11,416 nucleotides of DNA, from contig CAILAF010000349.1 in assembly GCA_903832075.1 (NCBI GenBank), positions 1 to 11,416 on the forward strand, in the 5' to 3' direction. Each line of letters opens with the position of its first letter. The first letter of the stretch is position 1. Below are positions 6,869 to 11,416 of the stretch, piece by piece. Under the pieces are notes generated by a model. That model searched no databases. It saw only the letters and a program-made list of their open reading frames with translations, and was not told the DNA's origin. The translations under genes were made by a program, and so were the position numbers. The stretch comes from an uncultured Chitinophagaceae bacterium (GTDB lineage Bacteria > Bacteroidota > Bacteroidia > Chitinophagales > Chitinophagaceae).

Positions 6869-7504
6869 ATGATCTCAAATATTTTTTTAATAACATTCTG
6901 GGAAAGAATTTGGTGGTGGCTTTATAAACAAGACATGTATCTTTTTTTTAAGATCAATAATGATTGGCATAATTCTTTTTTGGATTCCGTTTTTCCTTGG
7001 TGGAGAGATGCCAATACATGGATACCATTATATCTTTTTCTTATTATTTTTTTATTTATCAATGTTGGTAAAAAAGCAGGATGGTGGATTTTGTTTGTAA
7101 TTATTACTGTCGCATTAACAGATCAAATAAGTTCACATTTAATTAAAAATTTAGTGATGCGGTCAAGACCTTGTGCAGATAGTATTCTGGCTAATCATGT
7201 TCGTTTGTTATTGAACAATTGTTCAGGGGGATATAGTTTCCCATCATCTCATGCAACAAATCATTTTGGATTTGCAGTATTCATTTTTATAACATTAAAA
7301 AACATTATTGGTAAATGGCGGTATGCTTTTCTAGTTTGGGCAGCAACCATTAGTTATGGTCAAGTTTATGTGGGGGTTCATTATCCGATAGATGTTTTTT
7401 GCGGTGCTATTTTAGGTTCTATAATAGGATTTATTATTTCATATATTTTTAATCGTACATTTGAAAAGTTACAGTTATTTAATCCGCAATCCAAAAACTT
7501 ATGA
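6869..7504 (+). CDS. PAP2-family membrane phosphatase
   Basis: The product has 211 residues and about six membrane segments. The acid-phosphatase/PAP2 signature is in order: Lys93 through Arg100-Pro101 ('KNLVMRSRP', K-x6-RP), 'PSSH' (125-128, general-acid His128), and 'QVYVGVHYPID' with nucleophile His171 and Asp175. In the third motif, normally SR-x5-H-x3-D, the Ser-Arg pair is Gly164-Gln165, so a phosphate-binding arginine is lost. Members dephosphorylate undecaprenyl pyrophosphate, phosphatidylglycerol phosphate or lipid A phosphates at the periplasmic face. The stop overlaps the start of the ArnT-like glycosyltransferase by 4 bases, which points to lipid-linked glycan or lipid A chemistry. 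TATCTTTA at 6854-6861 is one base from a -7 element and would give an almost leaderless message. The exact substrate cannot be read from the sequence. Confidence 0.9.
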   Translation: MISNIFLITFWERIWWWLYKQDMYLFFKINNDWHNSFLDSVFPWWRDANTWIPLYLFLIIFLFINVGKKAGWWILFVIITVALTDQISSHLIKNLVMRSRPCADSILANHVRLLLNNCSGGYSFPSSHATNHFGFAVFIFITLKNIIGKWRYAFLVWAATISYGQVYVGVHYPIDVFCGAILGSIIGFIISYIFNRTFEKLQLFNPQSKNL

Positions 7505-9165
7505 TTTCAAACCGTGCTGCGTTGATTGTTCTTTTCTCATGTATCATTGTTTATGTGATTGGTCTTTTTATTCCTTTAATGGAAATTGATGCGGCTCAAT
7601 ATGCATCTATCAGTCGTGAAATGCTCGACAATAAAAGTTTTTTCCAAGTATTTGATTTGGGAAAAGATTATTTAGATAAACCACCCATGCTTTTTTGGCT
7701 TTCTGCATTGAGCATGAAAATTTTTGGTGTACATGGGTGGTCGTATCGGTTACCCTCTTTATTATTTTCTTTATTGGCTATTTATTCAACTTATCGTTTA
7801 GCATTTATTTATTATAAAAAAGAAATTGCGCAATTAAGTGCATTGGTTTTAGCTGCTTGTCAGGCAATGTTTTTAATTAATCATGATGTAAGAACAGATA
7901 CCATGTTAATGGGTTGGGTTGCATTTAGCATTTGGCAATTGGCTGCATGGTATGAGTATAAAAAATGGAAATATTTTTTTTGCGGCTTCATTGCTATTGC
8001 AGGAGGTATGATGACGAAAGGCCCGATAGCATTGATGATCCCGGTATTTGCATTTGCTCCGCATTTTATTTTAAGACGAGAATGGAAACAATTTTTTCGA
8101 TGGGAATATATTGTAGGAATTATCATTATCGGTATTTTGTTATTACCGATGAGTATTGGATTGTATCAGCAATATGATTTGCATCCGGGAAAAATAGTTG
8201 AACGTGTTGTTATAAAATCGGGGTTGAAATTTTTTTATTGGACACAAAGTTTTGGTCGCATTACAGGTGCGAGTCAATGGAAAGAAAATAGTTCTTTCTT
8301 TTTTCTCGTTCAAAATATGTTATGGAGTTTTTTACCGTGGATCGTTTATTTTTTAATTGCTCTTTTCTTCAGTATAAAAAAACTTGTTCAGCAAAAATTT
8401 CTTTTATCAAAAGGGCAGGAGTATATAACTGCCGGTGGATTTATTTTAACTTATTGTGCATTGGCCAGTAGTCAAGCACAATTGCCCCATTATATTTTTG
8501 TAGCATTTCCTTTTGCTGCAATTGTTACCGGCAATTTTTTATATCAACTATTAGAAACAAATGAGTTTATAAAATTCAAAAAGCCAGTATTAATTTTTCA
8601 ATTGTTCACTTATATAGTATTGTGGAGTTGTGTAATCATGCTGATTGCAGTTGTTTTTGAATCTGTTTCAATCTTTACTGCTGTCGCTTGCTTTTTTGTT
8701 TGTTTGGGAATGTTTCCTGTTTTGTTTGCTGACAAGAATAGTTATTATAAAATTTTGGAAGCTTCGTTTTATACTATTATCGCCATTAATTTATTCTTGA
8801 ACATTTCTTTTTATCCGGCTTTATTAAAATATCAAGCCGGTAATACAGCTGCTGATTTTGTAAATGAACATTCATTACCGAAGGACAATATTTTTATTTA
8901 TGGAATGTTTGAAGGAAGAACAATGGATTTTTATTCGCAACATATTTATCAGCATAAAAATGATAAAAATGAATTTAAAGTTTCCGATATTATTATGATG
9001 CCAGCCGATAGTGTAAGTGCTGTTAAAAAAGATTGGCCGCAGATGAAAGTATTATTTACCGGACCTGATTTCCATGTTACTCTTTTAAGTATTCAATTTC
9101 TTAATCCGTTGGAACGAGATAAAGAAGTAAGGAAGTATGTAATTGTTAAGTTAGATGGAAAATAA
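7501..9165 (+). CDS. ArnT-like GT-C glycosyltransferase (family 39/83 type)
   Basis: The product has 554 residues and many membrane segments. It overlaps the PAP2 gene by ATGA, so it is probably translated by coupling. Motifs follow ArnT/PMT enzymes: Asp30 in 'EIDAAQYASISREML' aligns with the catalytic aspartate of 'DETRYAEISREM'; Lys60 in 'YLDKPPMLFW' matches the ArnT 'EKP' loop; then 'DVRTDTMLMGW' (129-139), 'GMMTKGPIA' (169-177), and 'SSQAQLPHYIFVAFP' (323-337), like the 'K.PTYILP' helix. A soluble periplasmic tail follows from about residue 435. Such enzymes transfer a sugar from a polyprenyl-phosphate donor to lipid A or another acceptor. ArnT itself adds 4-amino-arabinose, but no arnA-D-type genes are nearby, so the sugar is unknown and I give no symbol. 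Confidence 0.88.
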   Translation: MISNRAALIVLFSCIIVYVIGLFIPLMEIDAAQYASISREMLDNKSFFQVFDLGKDYLDKPPMLFWLSALSMKIFGVHGWSYRLPSLLFSLLAIYSTYRLAFIYYKKEIAQLSALVLAACQAMFLINHDVRTDTMLMGWVAFSIWQLAAWYEYKKWKYFFCGFIAIAGGMMTKGPIALMIPVFAFAPHFILRREWKQFFRWEYIVGIIIIGILLLPMSIGLYQQYDLHPGKIVERVVIKSGLKFFYWTQSFGRITGASQWKENSSFFFLVQNMLWSFLPWIVYFLIALFFSIKKLVQQKFLLSKGQEYITAGGFILTYCALASSQAQLPHYIFVAFPFAAIVTGNFLYQLLETNEFIKFKKPVLIFQLFTYIVLWSCVIMLIAVVFESVSIFTAVACFFVCLGMFPVLFADKNSYYKILEASFYTIIAINLFLNISFYPALLKYQAGNTAADFVNEHSLPKDNIFIYGMFEGRTMDFYSQHIYQHKNDKNEFKVSDIIMMPADSVSAVKKDWPQMKVLFTGPDFHVTLLSIQFLNPLERDKEVRKYVIVKLDGK

Positions 9166-9171
9166 ACTTCT

Positions 9172-9657
9172 TTAAAAATCAAATGAAGCATTAGTTTTAG
9201 GATAATCGAGTTTATAACTTTTCTCTATTCCTTTTTCTTTTACATGAATGATATTGATTTGATTGGTTTCAAAATCATACAACACACTGCAATCCACTTC
9301 TATTTTTTTTAAAGCTGAAATATTGGGAATATCAAAATAACTCCATATACTTTCTTGTTGTAGTTCGTAACCAACATAATGCAATGGATAAATTTTTCCA
9401 TCAATCTTTATTTGTAGTTTTTTAGTGATGTAATTATTAATAAGCTGATTATTGAGAGATTGATCAATGGGATGTATCAAATCTATTTTAGTGTTTATTT
9501 TTTTTAGAGTTGTTTCTAAATCTTCAGTAAAAATGCGAACACTTATATCAATATTATTATCCTTTGCATTGTGTTGTATCTCAATTACAGAAACATAAAA
9601 TGGATGTAATAAGGCAATTACTCCTGTCATTATCCATTGGTATAAACTATTTACCAT
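9172..9657 (-). CDS. DUF6702-family exported protein
   Basis: The product has 161 residues. The start is fixed: a TGA stop immediately precedes the ATG at 9657. The N-terminus is a weak, uncharged signal-like segment ('IMTGVIALL') followed by 'HPFYVSVIEIQHNAKDNNID', then 'ISVRIFTEDLETTL', 'YITKKLQIKIDG', 'YVGYELQQESIWSYFDI' and a C-terminal 'SYKLDYPKTNASFDF'. This is the pattern I recall for DUF6702, small Bacteroidota proteins with 'HPFhVS' directly after the signal peptide and a beta-sandwich-like body. No function is established. It is divergent from the HupE/UreJ-like gene across 55 bases, and its stop lies 6 bases from the stop of the glycosyltransferase, with no terminator between. The association with HupE suggests a role in metal or membrane biology, but that is inference. 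Confidence 0.75.
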   Translation of the reverse strand: MVNSLYQWIMTGVIALLHPFYVSVIEIQHNAKDNNIDISVRIFTEDLETTLKKINTKIDLIHPIDQSLNNQLINNYITKKLQIKIDGKIYPLHYVGYELQQESIWSYFDIPNISALKKIEVDCSVLYDFETNQINIIHVKEKGIEKSYKLDYPKTNASFDF

Positions 9658-9669
9658 TCAACAATCATT

Positions 9670-9701
9670 TTTGTGTATGGCAAATGTCATCATTAATTTT
9701 C
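9670..9701 (+). promoter_or_regulatory. candidate promoter of the HupE-like/M1 peptidase operon
   Basis: TTTG at 9670-9673 is followed after 20 bases by TAATTTTC at 9694-9701, one base from TAnnTTTG. The spacing matches the Bacteroidota -33/-7 architecture. The start would fall near 9708, just ahead of the ATG at 9713. The opposite strand of this 55-base gap shows no good element for the divergent DUF6702 gene. Confidence 0.4.
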
Positions 9702-9712
9702 AACTTTAACAC

Positions 9713-10303
9713 ATGAGCGATTTTCAATTATACTTTAGTTTAGGTTATCACCATATAGCAGATTTGCGTGGCATAGATCATATTTTATTTATTGCAGCAT
9801 TGTGTATGCGTTATCAATTGATTGATTGGAAAAAGATTTTAGTATTGGTTACTGCATTCACCATTGGTCATTCAATTACTTTGGCATTAAGTGCATTGAA
9901 CATTGTTCACTTCTCTACTAAATGGATTGAATTTTTAATTCCGATTACTATTTTTATTACTGCTATCAGCAATTTGTTTGTAAAGAAATTTACATTCAAA
10001 TCAAAGTTCCCGATCATTTATTTCTTTGCACTTTTCTTCGGATTGATTCACGGACTTGGGTTTAGCAATTATCTAAAAAGCTTGCTGGGAAAGGATCAGA
10101 GCATCATCACTCAATTATTTGCATTTAATATCGGATTAGAAGCCGGACAAATATTAATAGTATCCATCATTTTGTTCATTTCATTTATCTTAGTAGGAAT
10201 TTTTAAAGTGAACAGAAGAGAATATTTGCTATTTGGTTCGGCAGCAATTTTTGCATTGGCACTGCAAATGGCAATAGAAAGAATTCCTTGGCAACATTTA
10301 TAA
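9713..10303 (+). CDS. HupE/UreJ-family integral membrane protein
   Basis: The product has 196 residues and about six membrane segments. Family motifs: 'GYHHIADLRGIDHILFIAAL' (11-30) with His13, His14, Asp22 and His23; 'AFTIGHSITLALSAL' (48-62) with His53; Glu73 in the third membrane segment; 'FGLIHGLGF' (109-117) with His113; and 'FNIGLEAGQI' (138-147) with Glu143. These intramembrane His, Asp and Glu residues are thought to bind a transition metal. HupE proteins in hydrogenase clusters act in nickel uptake, but no hydrogenase or urease gene is visible here, so the metal and direction are open. It is followed after 31 bases by the M1 metallopeptidase gene, probably in one transcript, and is divergent from the DUF6702 gene. 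Confidence 0.85.
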   Translation: MSDFQLYFSLGYHHIADLRGIDHILFIAALCMRYQLIDWKKILVLVTAFTIGHSITLALSALNIVHFSTKWIEFLIPITIFITAISNLFVKKFTFKSKFPIIYFFALFFGLIHGLGFSNYLKSLLGKDQSIITQLFAFNIGLEAGQILIVSIILFISFILVGIFKVNRREYLLFGSAAIFALALQMAIERIPWQHL

Positions 10304-10334
10304 TTTTTTATATTGAACACTAAAATAAACACTG

Positions 10335-11416
10335 ATGAGAAAATTACTTGTTTTGTTTTTTTGCGTATCAACCATCATGGTAAGTGCGCAGAACATTATG
10401 AATAATCCAACTTCAAACCACGGTAATAAGTTTGAACAGTTAGGAACTATTCTTCCAACACCGAATGAATATCGCACAGCAAGCGGTGCACCGGGACCAA
10501 AGTATTGGCAACAACGTGCTGATTATGATATTAAATGTTCATTGGATGAAATAGCATTAAAATTAACCGGAAGTGAAACCATTTCTTATTACAACAACTC
10601 ACCTGATGTATTAAGTTATTTATGGTTACAGTTGGATGAGAACCAACATAGCAGTATCAATAATGCGAATTATCAATCATCCAGTAATTTATCTGCACAA
10701 GGCGTTACTACAACACAGATTGATAGAATTGTTGAAGCAAAATCAGATAATGGTTATGGAGATAAGATTGCAAAAATCACAGATGCTTTGGGTAAACCAT
10801 TAAAATATACCATCAATAAAACAATGATGCGTGTTGAACTACCTGTTAAATTAAAGCCGGGTGAAAAATTTATTTTTAATATTGATTGGAGTTATAAAAT
10901 TTCTGATCGTTTATCAATGGGCGGTCGCGGTGGTTATGAATTTTTTCCTGAAGACGGCAATTATTTATTTACTATGACGCAATGGTATCCGCGTTTATGT
11001 GTGTACAGCGACTTTCAGGGATGGCAGAATCATCAATTTGTGGGTTCAGGTGAATTTGCATTAACCTTTGGAAACTTTAAAGTGCAAATGACTGTTCCTG
11101 CTGATCATATTATTTTAGCAACAGGGGAAGGACAAAATTATGCGCAGGTATTAACTGCTGCGCAACAAAAGCGTTGGGCTATTGCGCAAACAGCAAAAGA
11201 ACCAGTTGAAGTAGTTACATTGGCTGAGGCAACTGCATCTGAAAAAACAAAAAGCACTGCAAAGAAAACATGGATATTTAAAGCTGATATGGTAAGAGAT
11301 TTTGCATGGACATCTTCCCGCAAATTTATTTGGGATGCAATGGCTGCAAATGTAGAAGGCAAAAAGGTAATGTGCATGAGCGGTTATGGTAAAGAAGCCT
11401 ATGGTTTGTATCGCAA
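10335..11416 (+). CDS. M1-family metallopeptidase, N-terminal part (3' end outside window)
   Basis: The frame is open from the ATG at 10335 through the last base, giving 360 residues of a protein cut by the window edge. Residues 1-19 are a signal peptide ('MRKLLVLFFCVSTIMVSAQ'). After a linker, residues about 57-105 ('YWQQRADYDIKCSLDE', 'LTGSETISYYNNSPD', 'LSYLWLQLDENQH') start the M1 N-terminal beta-saddle. 'TMTQWYPRLCVYSDFQGWQNHQF' (213-235) and 'EFALTFGNFKVQMTVPADHIILATGE' (240-265) are typical of the secreted Bacteroidota M1 branch. The zinc site HExxHx18E would lie beyond the window, so catalytic competence cannot be checked. Expected role: zinc aminopeptidase in the periplasm or outside the cell. 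It lies 31 bases after the HupE-like gene with no promoter or terminator between. Confidence 0.87.
   Translation, partial: MRKLLVLFFCVSTIMVSAQNIMNNPTSNHGNKFEQLGTILPTPNEYRTASGAPGPKYWQQRADYDIKCSLDEIALKLTGSETISYYNNSPDVLSYLWLQLDENQHSSINNANYQSSSNLSAQGVTTTQIDRIVEAKSDNGYGDKIAKITDALGKPLKYTINKTMMRVELPVKLKPGEKFIFNIDWSYKISDRLSMGGRGGYEFFPEDGNYLFTMTQWYPRLCVYSDFQGWQNHQFVGSGEFALTFGNFKVQMTVPADHIILATGEGQNYAQVLTAAQQKRWAIAQTAKEPVEVVTLAEATASEKTKSTAKKTWIFKADMVRDFAWTSSRKFIWDAMAANVEGKKVMCMSGYGKEAYGLYR

Noticed and set aside
10111..10371. Minus-strand 86-codon frame over the HupE-like gene end
   Set aside because: It is antisense to conserved membrane segments and crosses into the M1 peptidase start without its own signals.
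11138..11377. Minus-strand 79-codon Ala-rich frame near the window end
   Set aside because: It is antisense to the M1 peptidase frame, which shows family motifs on both sides of this region upstream and continuous coding through it.

Overview
The window is an AT-rich chromosomal segment from a member of the Bacteroidota, most likely a Chitinophagaceae-like lineage. Evidence: signal peptides ending in 'FSQ' or 'FGQ', plug-domain and carboxypeptidase-regulatory-like envelope proteins, a DUF6702-type protein, several candidate promoters built on the Bacteroidota -7 element TAnnTTTG, and almost no Shine-Dalgarno sequences. I see no tRNA, rRNA, CRISPR array, insertion sequence or phage gene. No gap without a gene exceeds 300 bases.

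Layout. 1-3588 (+) is an envelope block: the 3' end of a plug-domain protein, a secreted protein with a carboxypeptidase-regulatory-like domain, a short RlpA-type double-psi beta-barrel protein, and an OmpA-family protein with four 29-residue calcium-binding-type repeats. A strong bidirectional terminator at 3613-3643 separates it from a minus-strand block (3695-6751): a group I (NifS/IscS-type) cysteine desulfurase, a phosphohexomutase that is probably GlmM, and a small secreted protein whose reading frame is broken. A 117-base divergent gap then leads to a translationally coupled plus-strand pair, a PAP2 lipid phosphatase and an ArnT-like GT-C glycosyltransferase (6869-9165). Their 3' end runs tail-to-tail, only 6 bases apart, into a minus-strand DUF6702-type gene (9172-9657). 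Divergent from that are a HupE/UreJ-type membrane protein and an M1 metallopeptidase cut off by the window end (9713-11416).

How the genes may work together. Most products act in or on the envelope: peptidoglycan anchoring (OmpA), peptidoglycan or septum-associated RlpA, amino-sugar precursor supply (GlmM), lipid-linked phosphate and sugar chemistry (PAP2 plus ArnT-like), and a possible metal-handling set (HupE-like, DUF6702, M1 metalloprotease). The cysteine desulfurase is the one clearly cytosolic, unrelated function.

Most unusual points: the frameshifted small secreted gene (6406-6751), a three-segment set of mutually exclusive inverted repeats upstream of the RlpA gene (1637-1700), loss of conserved motif residues in the RlpA and PAP2 proteins, and the HupE/DUF6702/M1 group without any hydrogenase or urease genes. 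I found no clear-cut new defence or mobile system.
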